Origin: Gemmatimonadota bacterium
GTDB taxonomy: Bacteria; Gemmatimonadota; Gemmatimonadetes; Longimicrobiales; Gaopeijiaceae
Assembly (NCBI GenBank): GCA_003248075.1
Contig: QJYK01000237.1
Location: 1 to 64,000, forward strand
Length of the DNA stretch: 64,000 nucleotides
Reading direction: 5' to 3'
In this document: piece after piece, positions 43,980-56,448 of the stretch
How positions within the stretch are numbered: the first letter of the stretch is position 1
Layout of the letters: the number at the start of each line of letters is the position of its first letter
Translations under genes and position numbers: made by a program
Notes under the pieces: model-generated
Database searches by the model: none
What the model was told of the DNA's origin: nothing
The model's input: only the letters and a program-made list of their open reading frames with translations

Positions 43980-45652
43980 CGTCCCTCCTGGTTGCTCTGT
44001 GCCAGCGCGGGAACCTTGACGAGCACGCTCGCACCGCCCGACCCGGCGCGTCCGATCCGCACCCGCCCTCCCGCGGCGCGGACGAGATCCCGAACGATGG
44101 CCAGCCCGATCCCGGTGCCTCCCGTCTCCCCCTCTGCGTGCAGGGTCCCACGTACGTAGGGCTCGAAGACCCGCTCCGCCTCGCGGTCGGGCACGCCGCT
44201 TCCCTCGTCGTCCACCTCGAGACAGAGCGCCCCCTCGTGGGCGCGGGTGCGGACCGTTACGGTGCCGCGGGCCGGGCCGTACTTGACCGCGTTGTCCAGT
44301 AGGTTGAGGAGCACCCGTCGGACCGAGTCCCGACGCCAGTCCGTGTCCAACCGTGAGCCTGGGTCCAGGGACAGCGTGACCCGCCGGCTTTCCGCCAGCG
44401 GGCGGAACTCCTCCACCACCGAGGCAACGAAGGGGTCAAACGGGTAGGGGTCCTCCGCGCGGGCCGGCTCGGCCCGGTGCACGCCGGGACGGAACCGCAG
44501 CACATTCTCGACGAGGTGAATGAGCCTATGTGTTTCCCGTACAACGACTTCAACTGCGCGTTCGCGCTCCTCTGCCGAGCGCAAACCGCCCATCTGGAGC
44601 AGGTCTCCGTACAACAGCATCTGCTGGAGCGGTGTTCGTAGCTCATGGGAGACGGCGCTCAAGAAGCCCTCCCGAAGACGCACGAGCTGGCGCTCCCGCC
44701 TCATCTGGACCAAGGCCGCCAGCAGGAGGATCCCGTTGAGGGCGAAGAGCGTGAACGTGAGGCCCAGTCGGCCGCCTCCGGCTTCCGGGACCAGGATCGG
44801 CCGCATCACCGGTCGTAGCGCGATGCGCAGCGTCATCGCTTCGAAGGGCGGCCACAAGGCGAGCGACGCCGTGTCCTCGGGGTGCTCGGCCCCGGCGACG
44901 GGCCCACTCCACAGGGTCGCTCCTCCGTCGAGCTCGACGAGCGCCGTATGCACGGAATCGGGCGCGAGGCCTCCCGTCAGGGCGGGCGGGAGAGCCGGGC
45001 GCCCGAGCATCGCCACGCGGAAGAGGCTTTCGCCCCCTCGATCCAGGCAGCTGCGGAACCCGTACACCGACGTGTTTTCGGGCGGGGGACGCCACCGGAT
45101 CGCGTACGCGACCACCACGGCGTCGCCACCCCCATCCGATACGAGGATACCGTAGGCGCCGCCATCCCGCCCGAGTCCTTCGAGCCGACCCCGCACTGCG
45201 CTCAGGACACGGGCTCGCTCGGTCTCGCTCGGGGGACTCCCTCCCCAGTGTGCGCTGTCTGCCCGCACCCCCTCGTCCCAGCCGGATCCCCCTTCGGGGA
45301 CCGGAAACCGGAAGCTCCATCGCTCACGGAGCGAAGCGCCGCATCGGTCGGCCTCTCCCTCGTGGCTGAGGAGGGCGTCGACGCCGTCCTGGCCCGCGGG
45401 CGCCCGGTCGAGGGCGCTGAACGCCGCCGGCACGTCCCGATTCAGCAGCTGGAACGCCTCCGCACCGTGCTGGAAGGCGACAACCCGCGCGTACCCCAGC
45501 AGCGTCTGCCGGGCCCCGGCCTCTCGAGCGTGCTCGGCCCGGTAGGCCTGGAGCGTCAACAGGCCCATCAGCACGAGACTGCCGGCGAGCAGGAGGGTCG
45601 GGAGCGCGGCCGACCCCGGGCTCAACGTCGACGAGGTCCTTGCGGGCGACAT
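43976..45652 (-). CDS. Membrane sensor histidine kinase
   Basis: 558 residues. N-terminal helix (about 17-35) and a second helix near 305-325 enclose a large periplasmic sensor of about 270 residues with two Cys (RCGASLRERW, FRSCLDRGG) and no recognised domain. HisKA with FLSAVSHELRTPLQQMLLYGDLL, then HATPase motifs LLDNAVKYGPA, DDEGSGVP and GGTGIGLAIVRDLV. It is the partner of the OmpR-type regulator with which it overlaps. Confidence 0.92.
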   Translation of the reverse strand: MSPARTSSTLSPGSAALPTLLLAGSLVLMGLLTLQAYRAEHAREAGARQTLLGYARVVAFQHGAEAFQLLNRDVPAAFSALDRAPAGQDGVDALLSHEGEADRCGASLRERWSFRFPVPEGGSGWDEGVRADSAHWGGSPPSETERARVLSAVRGRLEGLGRDGGAYGILVSDGGGDAVVVAYAIRWRPPPENTSVYGFRSCLDRGGESLFRVAMLGRPALPPALTGGLAPDSVHTALVELDGGATLWSGPVAGAEHPEDTASLALWPPFEAMTLRIALRPVMRPILVPEAGGGRLGLTFTLFALNGILLLAALVQMRRERQLVRLREGFLSAVSHELRTPLQQMLLYGDLLQMGGLRSAEERERAVEVVVRETHRLIHLVENVLRFRPGVHRAEPARAEDPYPFDPFVASVVEEFRPLAESRRVTLSLDPGSRLDTDWRRDSVRRVLLNLLDNAVKYGPARGTVTVRTRAHEGALCLEVDDEGSGVPDREAERVFEPYVRGTLHAEGETGGTGIGLAIVRDLVRAAGGRVRIGRAGSGGASVLVKVPALAQSNQEGR

Positions 45653-45832
45653 GGGCGTCCTTTCCGGGGAAGCCGGATTCTAAGGCAACGGCCCGGTTCC
45701 GCGCAGGCGCTTGACCGTTTCTTGACGGGTGCCTCCCCCCGTCTTGACCGCGACGCGATCCGGTTGACGGCGCTCACGATATCATCCCGGGGGAACGCTC
45801 GAACGCACGGAGATCGGGAACAGGGGGCGGAA

Positions 45833-46978
45833 ATGAGGCAGCGTGGGCGGTGGAAGCTCGTCGGCACCTGTGTCGCTGCGATCGGCCTGGCCGGAGTCCC
45901 GTTGCCGGCGACGGCGCAGCGGGGGGAAGCGGTCAGGATTCCGGGCAGCACCGGCACCTGGCTGCTGCCGCAGAACGCGCGGACCGGGGATGTCGGCGGC
46001 CGGGCCACGCTCCAGATCGGTCGCGGCGAGCTGGTGCTGTCCAGAGGAATCGACTTCGAGAACGGGACGATCGAGTTCGACGCGCGCACCGACGACCAGA
46101 CCCTCTTCGTGGGCGTGCTCTTCAGGCGCGACGCACAGGGTGACGCGGAACGCGTCTACCTCAGGCCCTTCAATACCGACGACTGGAACGCGGTCCAGTA
46201 CGACACAGACATCGGCGGGAGCGCCACGTGGCAACTCTATCCGGAGTTCAACGCCTCCGCGTCACTCCCCCGGAACACCTGGTTGCACGTCCGCCTCGAA
46301 GTGGACGGCTCCAGGCTGGAGGTGTACGTCGGCGACGCCGCAGAGCCCACGATGGTGGTTCCCCGGCTTCGCGGGACGACCTCGCGCGGGGGCCTGGCCT
46401 TCTGGGCAACCAACGGTCTGGACGAGCGACCCACCGCCGCGATCTCGGGGATCCAGGTCCACCATGCAGGGACGACCCGGGCCGCCGGCACGCGCCCTCC
46501 CGAGGCCCGTCCCGGAACGCTGTCGAGATGGGAGATCGCCGGACCGGTTTCCGCCCCTCCCGAGGGCCCGGTCCGCGAGGTCGCCCAGACCCTGACGTGG
46601 CGGGCCGTGGAGGCCGAGGAGGACGGGTTGGTCAGCTTCACCCGTCATCTGGGCAGGCCCGATCCCGGCGGGCGAAGCACGGGTTGGGCGAGGACAACGC
46701 TCCGGGCCGACTCGGAAGGATCCGTGCCCCTGGACCTGGCGTACTCGGACGACGTCACCGTCTTTCTCAACGGTCGCCCCCTGTACTCCGGTCACGGGGG
46801 TTGGAGCACACGCTACCCCGGGTTCTTCGGGGCGCTGCGGCGCGGCTTCGAGACCGTTTGGCTGCCCCTGCGCCGAGGAGACAACGAGCTCCTCCTGGCG
46901 GTGTCGGACGCACAGGTGTTCGGGTGGGGCTTCGCGGTGAGTCTCCCGGCGGGCACCGGGGTGCGCGCGGTTCCATGA
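45833..46978 (+). CDS. Secreted concanavalin-like (LamG/DUF1080-type) domain protein
   Basis: 381 residues. The ATG at 45833 opens a signal peptide (MRQRGRWKLVGTCVAAIGLAGVPLPATA). Residues about 55-215 form a jelly-roll sandwich with FENGTIEFDARTDDQ, YLRPFNTDDWNAVQYD, NTWLHVRLEVDGSRLEVYV and GGLAFWA, typical of laminin-G/3-keto-disaccharide hydrolase type folds. A second beta domain (about 260-375) includes SDDVTVFLNGRPLYSG. Probably binds carbohydrates; catalysis cannot be shown. Divergent from the kinase gene across a 180-bp gap. Confidence 0.7.
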   Translation: MRQRGRWKLVGTCVAAIGLAGVPLPATAQRGEAVRIPGSTGTWLLPQNARTGDVGGRATLQIGRGELVLSRGIDFENGTIEFDARTDDQTLFVGVLFRRDAQGDAERVYLRPFNTDDWNAVQYDTDIGGSATWQLYPEFNASASLPRNTWLHVRLEVDGSRLEVYVGDAAEPTMVVPRLRGTTSRGGLAFWATNGLDERPTAAISGIQVHHAGTTRAAGTRPPEARPGTLSRWEIAGPVSAPPEGPVREVAQTLTWRAVEAEEDGLVSFTRHLGRPDPGGRSTGWARTTLRADSEGSVPLDLAYSDDVTVFLNGRPLYSGHGGWSTRYPGFFGALRRGFETVWLPLRRGDNELLLAVSDAQVFGWGFAVSLPAGTGVRAVP

Positions 46979-47018
46979 GGGCGACACGGACGGGTGCGCG
47001 CGAATCTCGTCAACGCGA

Positions 47019-48504
47019 TCAGGGCCCGTGGCCGCTTCCCCAGCGCGAGAGGTACGCGTCCAGGCGAACCTTCCGGCGCGTGGCCTCGCTGCTCATGGAC
47101 CGGACCTTCCCGTACACCGGGCGCTCGGGCCATCCCCGATCGAAGCGTCCCAGGATCCACATGATGCCCGTGTAGGAGTTGGGGTCGCGTCCGTCCAGGG
47201 CGTAGCGGTTGTTGAGCTCGATCATCACCTCGAGCGCGGCCCGGGGGTGCTCGCACCACTCCAGGATCTTCTTGCCCCACAGCATGCGCAGGTAATTGTG
47301 GACGACGCCCTCGGAGCGGAGCTGCGTTTGGGCCGCGTTCCACACCGGGTCGTGCGTTGCGGCCGCATCGAGCTCCTCCGGAATGTACGTCCACGGGCGT
47401 GGGTCCGGCGCATGGCGCTCCAGGGTGTCGCGCGCCCAGGCGGGAAGCGTGTCCCAACGGTCGTGATTCGGAACGTGATGGCAATATACGAAGCCGAGCT
47501 CACGCCACGTGACCAGCTCGTCGAGGAACGACTCGGCCGAGGGCGACATCCCCCACCATCCGTGGCGTCCGCCGTCCGCCACCGTGGCGAGGCGCGCGGG
47601 CGACCAACCCTGGTGCTCGGCGACGCGGTGGAAGACCTCGTGAACCGAAATGTGTCCCCAGTGGAGCCACGGAGAGATGCGGCTCGATGCGTCCGAGTCC
47701 GGGTCGTTGCGCTCCTGCCCGTAGCGCTCCAGGCCGTCCTCGACGAACGCGTCGAGGCGGGCCCGGGCAGCCGCGGTCCCTCCGCGGGTGGGTGCTCTCC
47801 CCACGGTGTGGTCGATCGGCAGCCCGGCCAGCACGGCGTCCGAGGCCGCGAGGAGCTCGGCGGACGCGGCGGGCCAGCGCTCGCGGATCTCCCGCCCGAG
47901 GTCGCCCGCGTCGGCCAGGTCGGCGGCCGACAGCGGATCCGGATGCGGCATCTCCACGAGGTGCGCACCCAGGTTCCTCTGCAGGAAGCGCCGAAACGGA
48001 TACGCCGCTGAAAACGGAGCGGACGTTTCGGTCAGCGGGAGGAGCCCGTTGGAGTCCACGGCCTCGACCCGGATCCCCACCCGAGCCGCGGCCACGCGTT
48101 GCATCCGAGGGATGAAGAACGCGGGATAGAGGTCGGTGACCACCACCGCGGCGACCGCGGCCCAGGCCTCGAAAAGTCCCCTTCCCTCCCCGGGCTCCAG
48201 CTCGACGTAGGGGTGGTAGAGGACGGCTCCTGATTCCAGCGCCCGCGCGTGCTCGCTCATGCCGTCGAGCGCGAACGCGTGATGACGCTCGCTGGCCCAG
48301 GGGTAGCCGGCGCGGAGCGCCTCGAGGATCACGAGCGGCCGCGACAGCCTCGTCGCATGCTGCACGGCACGGTCCAGGGCGTGATTCCACCCGAGACGCC
48401 GATGGGCCACCATCCAATAGAGCACGCAGGCACCGTCGGCGCGGACGGGAGCCGCGTTCAGCGCAACGACTCGTGAAGCACGGGGGCCCCCCTGCCATCC
48501 CGCG

Positions 48505-48524
<20 letters not shown>
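47019..48524 (-). CDS. phr: Class II CPD photolyase
   Basis: 501 residues. The C-terminal catalytic half is diagnostic for class II: LRMLWGKKILEWCEHPRAAL, MIELNNRYALDGRDPNSYTG and WILGRFDRGWPERPVYGKVR. N-terminal alpha/beta domain with VLYWMVAHRRLGWNHALDRA. It uses light and FAD to split cyclobutane pyrimidine dimers. Its start lies 20 bp inside the 3' end of the hybrid kinase gene, so it is translated with the phosphorelay genes. Confidence 0.94.
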
Positions 48525-51443
<2,919 letters not shown>

Positions 51444-51465
<22 letters not shown>

Positions 51466-51818
51466 TGTCGGATGGCCTCCAGGAGCACCTCTTCGTCCAC
51501 GATCGGCTTGGTCACGTAATCGTCGAAGCCGGCCGCCAGGTACTTCTCCCGGTCACCCGCCATGGCGTGGGCCGTGAGCGCGATCACCGGCAGGCGCTCG
51601 AACTGGGCCTGGCGACGCAGCCACCCGAGAACCTCGGTTCCATCCATCTGCGGGAGGGAGATGTCGAGTAGGACCAGGTCCGGAGGGTCTTGGGGGAGTC
51701 CGGCCATCGCCTCGACGCCACTTTCGTACTCGGTGATCTCGTAGTGATCTTCGAGGATGGCGTTGACCAGGAGCCGGTTGTCCGGGTTGTCCTCGACCAC
51801 GGCGATCTTGGCGCTCAC
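51444..51818 (-). CDS. Single-domain response regulator
   Basis: 124 residues from a GTG that overlaps the HPt stop (GTGA). Complete receiver: VVEDNPDN, Asp52 in LVLLDISLPQMDG, ALTAHAM and YVTKPIVDEE. No output domain. Sits between the HPt gene and hybrid kinase gene and overlaps both, so it is probably the end or branch of that relay. Confidence 0.92.
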
Positions 51819-52174
51819 GTCGGCAGTCCTTTCTCTATGTCCTCGAGCGCGGCGACGACCCGCTCCCAGACCGTCTCGAGCTCGCGCAGCTTGTCGCGCG
51901 TCGCGTCCAGGTCGGCGATGGAGGCGGCACGCTCGACGTCCGAAGCAAGGGACCTCAGGCCCTCGGCGCCCAGCGTGGCGGCGCTCGACTTGAGCGAATG
52001 GGCCGCGCGCTCGGCGTCCTTGATGTCGCCACCATCGACCGCCTTGCGCATCTGACCGACCCGAAGGGGCGAATTGTCCAGGAAGATCCGTACGAGCTCC
52101 CTGAGGAGTTTGTCGCCGCCCCATTCCTTGAGGCGTGCCAACGCTCGGGGATCCAGAACCTCCTGGTCGTTCAT
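51815..52174 (-). CDS. Histidine phosphotransfer (HPt) protein
   Basis: 119 residues, all helical. The HPt motif is AHSLKSSAATLGA with His59. It is the first gene of the operon that continues with the receiver, hybrid kinase and photolyase. It would carry phosphate between the kinase's receiver and the single-domain receiver. Confidence 0.92.
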   Translation of the reverse strand: MNDQEVLDPRALARLKEWGGDKLLRELVRIFLDNSPLRVGQMRKAVDGGDIKDAERAAHSLKSSAATLGAEGLRSLASDVERAASIADLDATRDKLRELETVWERVVAALEDIEKGLPT

Positions 52175-52300
52175 CCTGCTTTCGGCCGAAGGTGGACGAC
52201 GCCCGGCCGGGCCGGCCGGGGCATTGGGGACCTACTGCCAGTGTAGTCAAGCGCCCATCCCCCAGCAATCGAAGCGTCGGGACCTCGTGGACGAGACGCC

Positions 52301-52957
52301 TCAGGTGCCGAGGTGTCGACGAAGCTCCGCCAGCCCCGCGCGGGCCCCCTCGGCGTGGCCGAACACCGCGGAGCCCGCCACGGCGACCGAGACGCCGGCC
52401 GCGTGGAGCGCGGCGATGTTGTCCGGCCCGATCCCACCGTCCACCTCCAGCTCGGCCGCCGACGCGATGGCGTCCAACATGGCCCGGGCGCGTCGGATCT
52501 TGGCCGTCATGGTTTGAATGTAGCTCTGTCCTCCAAAGCCGGGATTCACCGACATCACCAGCACGAGGTCCACGAACGGCAGGATCTCCACCAGGGAGTC
52601 GCACGACGTGGCGGGGTTCAGCGCGACCCCGGCGAGCGCCCCGAGCTCCTTGATACGCTCGACCGTTCGATGCAGGTGCACGCACGCCTCCTGGTGGACG
52701 GTGACCAGGTCCGCTCCTGCATCCACGAACGCCTCGAGGTAGGCGTCGGGACCTTCGACCATGAGATGCACGTCGAGGGGAAGCGACGTGGCCTTCCGAG
52801 CCGCCCGTGCGACGAGCGGGCCGAACGTGATCTGCGGCACGAAGCGGCCATCCATCACGTCCACGTGGATCCAGTCCGCCCCGCCCCCCTCGGCCTCGGA
52901 AATCTCCTCGGCGATACGCCCGAAGTCGCACGCCAGGATCGACGCCGCGATCTTCAT
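52301..52957 (-). CDS. rpe: Ribulose-phosphate 3-epimerase
   Basis: 218 residues from ATG at 52957 (MKIAASILACDFGRI). TIM barrel with the family signatures ADWIHVDVMDGRFVPQITFGP, LPLDVHLMVEGPD, VLVMSVNPGFGGQSYI and LEVDGGIGPDNI, including the metal-binding His and Asp residues. It interconverts ribulose 5-phosphate and xylulose 5-phosphate. Overlaps rpiA by 4 bp. Confidence 0.96.
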   Translation of the reverse strand: MKIAASILACDFGRIAEEISEAEGGGADWIHVDVMDGRFVPQITFGPLVARAARKATSLPLDVHLMVEGPDAYLEAFVDAGADLVTVHQEACVHLHRTVERIKELGALAGVALNPATSCDSLVEILPFVDLVLVMSVNPGFGGQSYIQTMTAKIRRARAMLDAIASAAELEVDGGIGPDNIAALHAAGVSVAVAGSAVFGHAEGARAGLAELRRHLGT

Positions 52958-53652
52958 CGGGGCCGCTCCAGCACACGGACACCGTCCACGCCGGCCACGA
53001 TCGCCTGGCTGGCCATGCCCAGGAAGAGCCCGGTCTCGACGACCCCGGCCCGGGCCTTGATCCCCGCGTGGAGCTCGCCGGGGTCGGCGATACCGCCGGC
53101 GAAGCGGCAGTGGAGCATCAGGTGCCCGTTGTCGCTGCGGAAGGGCACCCCGTCGGACTCCTTCCTCAGTGAAACCGTCGCGCCCTGCTCCTCCAGGTAG
53201 GTCGCATGGCCCTCCCATCCCCAGTCCACGACCTCGACCGGCAGAGGCGAGACGGTCCCCAACCTGTCGACGGTCTTGGATTCGTCGGCGATCACCACGA
53301 ACCGCTTCGAGGCCTGAACGAGCATCTTTTCGCGCAACAGCGCTCCACCCATGCCCTTGATCAGATCCAGCCGCGGCGACACCTCGTCAGCCCCGTCCAC
53401 CGTGAGATCCAGCCTCGGGTACTGGGCGAGGGTGCCCAGGGGGATCCCGTGGGCACCGGACTCCCGCACGGTCCGGTTCGAGGAGGGCACGCCGACCAGA
53501 TCGGTCAGGGCACCCTGTCGGAGCGCAACCCCGAGCAGGTCCAGGAAATGGGCGACCGTGCTGCCCGTGCCCAGGCCGACGACCATCCCGCTCTCCACAT
53601 AGGTCAGCGCGCGCTTGGCGGCTTCGCGCTTTCGGGCTTCCTGCTCGGTCAC
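52954..53652 (-). CDS. rpiA: Ribose-5-phosphate isomerase A
   Basis: 232 residues. Motifs GLGTGSTVAHFL, VPSSNRT, DLTVDGADEVSPRLDLIKGMGGALLREK and FVVIADESK match RpiA, with the catalytic Asp and Lys in place. It converts ribose 5-phosphate and ribulose 5-phosphate and acts just before or after the overlapping rpe product in the pentose phosphate route. It diverges from the DAHP synthase gene across a 350-bp gap that contains the attenuator. Confidence 0.96.
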   Translation of the reverse strand: MTEQEARKREAAKRALTYVESGMVVGLGTGSTVAHFLDLLGVALRQGALTDLVGVPSSNRTVRESGAHGIPLGTLAQYPRLDLTVDGADEVSPRLDLIKGMGGALLREKMLVQASKRFVVIADESKTVDRLGTVSPLPVEVVDWGWEGHATYLEEQGATVSLRKESDGVPFRSDNGHLMLHCRFAGGIADPGELHAGIKARAGVVETGLFLGMASQAIVAGVDGVRVLERPR

Positions 53653-53818
53653 GTCGCGACTCGCCTTCCGTGCGGGAGGGGCCCCGCGGGTGGAGCCCGG
53701 GCCGGAAGGTATTTGCGGCGCCCTCCACTTTCCAGGGGCGGCGCGGGCGCGAGGCCGGTCACGGCGAGACGAGGTTGTCGCCTTGACTTAGGGGCGCCCG
53801 GAGCGGAACGTTGGCCCC

Positions 53819-53902
53819 ATGAGCAACGCAGCCGCTCGTTGGTTCCGGTTCTACCGATACGCTCCCCGCAAGGGAGCCCGGGGTCCGCGCGCGCCGAGTT
53901 GA
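53819..53902 (+). CDS. Aromatic leader peptide of the DAHP synthase attenuator
   Basis: A 27-codon frame with GGAGCGGA upstream. Codons 8-14 (53840-53860) read Trp-Phe-Arg-Phe-Tyr-Arg-Tyr, five aromatic residues in seven codons. It is followed 28 bp later by an intrinsic terminator and then by the DAHP synthase gene. This is the classic layout of attenuation by aromatic tRNA supply. Confidence 0.8.
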   Translation: MSNAAARWFRFYRYAPRKGARGPRAPS

Positions 53903-53957
53903 GTCCCAGCGCCGAGAGACATCACCGAAGGCTCCCGACCCGTCGGGGGCTTTTTTT
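53872..53957 (+). promoter_or_regulatory. Attenuator: antiterminator arm and alternative terminator
   Basis: GGGAGCC at 53872-53878, inside the leader frame after the aromatic codons, is a perfect complement to GGCTCCC at 53930-53936, the 5' arm of the terminator. A ribosome stalled at 53840-53860 leaves this arm free to pair and prevents the terminator; one that reaches the stop at 53902 covers it and allows termination. Confidence 0.65.
53931..53957 (+). terminator. Intrinsic terminator of the DAHP synthase leader
   Basis: An 8-bp GC-rich stem (one G-T pair) with a CCCG tetraloop at 53931-53950 is followed by seven T residues at 53951-53957. It ends 45 bp before the aroF start. Confidence 0.9.
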
Positions 53958-54002
53958 GTGGCCCGGAAAGCGGGAGCGGAGGCCCAGCCCCAGGAGACCC
54001 GC

Positions 54003-55049
54003 ATGATCATCATCACCCGGAAAGGCGTCACCGACGAGGAACTCGACCACATCCGCGAGCGAGTCGAGACGCTGGGCCTCCGCACGCATGTGTCGCGTGG
54101 CGAGCACCGAACCGTGATCGGATGCGTCGGAGACGAGGAGCGCCTGCGCACGATCCCCCTCTTGTCGATCCCGGGCGTGGAAGCGGTCCATACGGTTCTG
54201 AAGCCCTACAAGCTCGCTTCACGGGAGTTCGTGGCGGGACAGGGCTCCCGTATCCGGTTGGGCTCGTGCGATGTGGGGGGGGAGGAGCTCGCCGTGATCG
54301 CTGGCCCGTGCTCCGTGGAAGGACTCGACATGCTGCGAGAGACAGGGCACCGCGTTAGGAGCGCTGGAGCCAAGGCGCTGCGCGGTGGTGCCTTCAAGCC
54401 CCGCACCTCACCCTACTCCTTCAGAGGGATGGGAGAGGAAGGGCTCGAGATCCTCGCTCGCGTGCGCGAGGAGACAGGGCTGCCCGTCGTCACCGAGGTC
54501 ATGGACACGCGGCAGGTCGACCTCGTCGCCTCGTATGCGGACGTCCTCCAGGTGGGCGCACGGAACATGCAGAACTTCGCCCTGCTCAGCGAGGTGGGGA
54601 GGATCCGGAGACCGGTGCTGCTCAAGCGGGGGATGTCCGCGACGGTGAAGGACCTTCTGCTGGCGGCGGAATACGTGATGAGCCAGGGCAACCCCAACGT
54701 GATCCTGTGCGAGCGGGGGATCCGCACGTTCGAGACCGCGACGCGAAATACCTTCGACCTGGCGGCGATCCCGGTCCTCAAGCAGGAGACACACCTGCCC
54801 GTGGTGGCCGACCCCTCGCACGCCGGGGGCCGCCGAGACCTGGTGGCCCCCTTGTCCTACGCGGCGGTCGCCGCCGGAGCGGACGGCCTGCTGGTCGAGG
54901 TTCACCCCGACCCCGAGACGGCGACGTCGGACGGCGATCAGTCTCTGGATTTCGGTGAGTTCGAGGGACTCATGTCGGGGCTCAAGGCGTTCGCCGCCGC
55001 GGCGGGACGCACGTTGAACCCGCTCGCGGCCGCGTCCGTCAGCGGTTGA
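54003..55049 (+). CDS. aroF: 3-deoxy-7-phosphoheptulonate (DAHP) synthase, type I-beta
   Basis: 348 residues from ATG at 54003 with AGGAG upstream. An N-terminal ferredoxin-like (ACT-type) regulatory domain (1-70, [17 protein letters not shown] ... YKLASRE) precedes the barrel (about 85-345). Active-site motifs: [53 protein letters not shown] and [10 protein letters not shown]. It condenses phosphoenolpyruvate and erythrose 4-phosphate at the entry to aromatic amino acid synthesis. Transcription is probably attenuated by the leader upstream, with allosteric control through the N-terminal domain. Its 3' end overlaps that of argH by 11 bp. Confidence 0.96.
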   Translation: MIIITRKGVTDEELDHIRERVETLGLRTHVSRGEHRTVIGCVGDEERLRTIPLLSIPGVEAVHTVLKPYKLASREFVAGQGSRIRLGSCDVGGEELAVIAGPCSVEGLDMLRETGHRVRSAGAKALRGGAFKPRTSPYSFRGMGEEGLEILARVREETGLPVVTEVMDTRQVDLVASYADVLQVGARNMQNFALLSEVGRIRRPVLLKRGMSATVKDLLLAAEYVMSQGNPNVILCERGIRTFETATRNTFDLAAIPVLKQETHLPVVADPSHAGGRRDLVAPLSYAAVAAGADGLLVEVHPDPETATSDGDQSLDFGEFEGLMSGLKAFAAAAGRTLNPLAAASVSG

Positions 55050-56448
55050 GGAGCGCCGACAGGCTGGAGCGGGCCGCCTCGAGCTGGACGAGCACGGCGC
55101 GACGCGACGTGCCGCCCACCCCGTCGCGTGCGTCGACCGCCCCTTCCCAATCGAAGACCCGGAGCACATCGTCGCCGAAGGCTTCGTGGGCTTGGCTGAA
55201 CGCCTCTGGCTCGAGGGCGGACAGGCCCACGCCGGACTCCTCGGCACGGCGAACCAGGCGCCCGATCACCTCGTGGCTCTCGCGGAACGGAACGCCACGA
55301 CGCACGAGGTAGTCGGCGAGGTCGGTCGCGAGCAGCTGGGTATCCATCACCGCCCGCATGCGCTCGGGCCGGAACCGGGCGGTGGCGACCGCGCCCGTGG
55401 TCGCCGGGAGCGTCACGCTCAGCGTGTCCACCGTATCGAACAGCGCCTCCTTGTCCTCCTGCAGGTCCCGGTTGTATCCCGTGGGGAGTCCCTTCAGCAG
55501 GGTCAGGAGCGCGGTCAGGTTCCCCACGAGCCGACCCGCTTTTCCCCGGGCCAGCTCGGCCGCGTCCGGGTTGCGCTTCTGCGGCATGAGACTCGAGCCG
55601 GTGCTGAAGCCGTCCGAGAGGCGAATGAACCCGAACTCGGTGGACGAGAAAAGGACGAGATCTTCGCCAAGTCGCGACAGGTGCACCCCGATCATCGCGC
55701 CGGCATACGCCAGGTCGCAGATCCAGTCGCGGTCCGAGACCGTGTCGACGCTGTTCTCCGAGATGCCCTCGAACCCCAGTTCGACCCGGAGCGCCTCGCG
55801 ATCGACCGGGAACGGGCACCCCGCGATCGCGCCGGAGCCCAACGGGAGCACTGCGGCCGTCGCTCGGGCCGTCCGCATGCGCTCGGCGTCGCGCAGGAAG
55901 GCCCACGCGTGGGCCAGCGCCCACTGCGACGCCCGGATCGGCTGCGCCTGCTGCAGGTGGGTGTAGCCCGGCATGATGTCGTCGAGGCCCGACTCGGCCA
56001 GGCCGATCAACGCCTCGACGAGTCGACCCAGATCGAGGAGCACCGCCTCGGCCGCGGCCATGCCCCAGAGGCGGACGTCGGTGGCCGCCTGGTCGTTCCG
56101 GGAGCGGCCGGTATGGAGCTTCCCCGCGACCTCTCCCACCGCTTCCCTGAGCATGCGTTCGACGGCGGAGTGGATATCCTCCTCGGGGGCGTCGACGAGC
56201 CCCTCGCGGCCGATGCGCTCCGCCACGGCATCCAGTCCCTCGTGGAGCTGCTTCACCTCGGCTTCGGTGAGCACACCGGCGCCCCACAGGGCCCGGGCCC
56301 AAGCCACGCTGCCTCGAATGTCCTCGCGCCAGAGCCGGCCATCGACGGGGAGGCAGAGGTTCAGCGGCACCATCTCCGGCGCCATACCCGCGACGAAGCG
56401 ACCCCCCCAGAGCCCCTTTGCCGGCTGCCTCCCCGCGGGCTCCGTCAC
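55039..56448 (-). CDS. argH: Argininosuccinate lyase
   Basis: 469 residues from a GTG overlapping the argD stop (GTGA). Fumarase-superfamily signatures: [32 protein letters not shown], and [16 protein letters not shown]. It splits argininosuccinate to arginine and fumarate, the last step of arginine synthesis. Last gene of the trx-argR-argC-argD-argH run. Confidence 0.96.
   Translation of the reverse strand: MTEPAGRQPAKGLWGGRFVAGMAPEMVPLNLCLPVDGRLWREDIRGSVAWARALWGAGVLTEAEVKQLHEGLDAVAERIGREGLVDAPEEDIHSAVERMLREAVGEVAGKLHTGRSRNDQAATDVRLWGMAAAEAVLLDLGRLVEALIGLAESGLDDIMPGYTHLQQAQPIRASQWALAHAWAFLRDAERMRTARATAAVLPLGSGAIAGCPFPVDREALRVELGFEGISENSVDTVSDRDWICDLAYAGAMIGVHLSRLGEDLVLFSSTEFGFIRLSDGFSTGSSLMPQKRNPDAAELARGKAGRLVGNLTALLTLLKGLPTGYNRDLQEDKEALFDTVDTLSVTLPATTGAVATARFRPERMRAVMDTQLLATDLADYLVRRGVPFRESHEVIGRLVRRAEESGVGLSALEPEAFSQAHEAFGDDVLRVFDWEGAVDARDGVGGTSRRAVLVQLEAARSSLSALLNR

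Noticed and set aside
53783-53788. TTGACT as -35 box for the aromatic leader
   Set aside because: A -10 at normal distance would put the start of transcription on the leader ATG, and the -10 sequence there is poor; the real promoter is probably further upstream.
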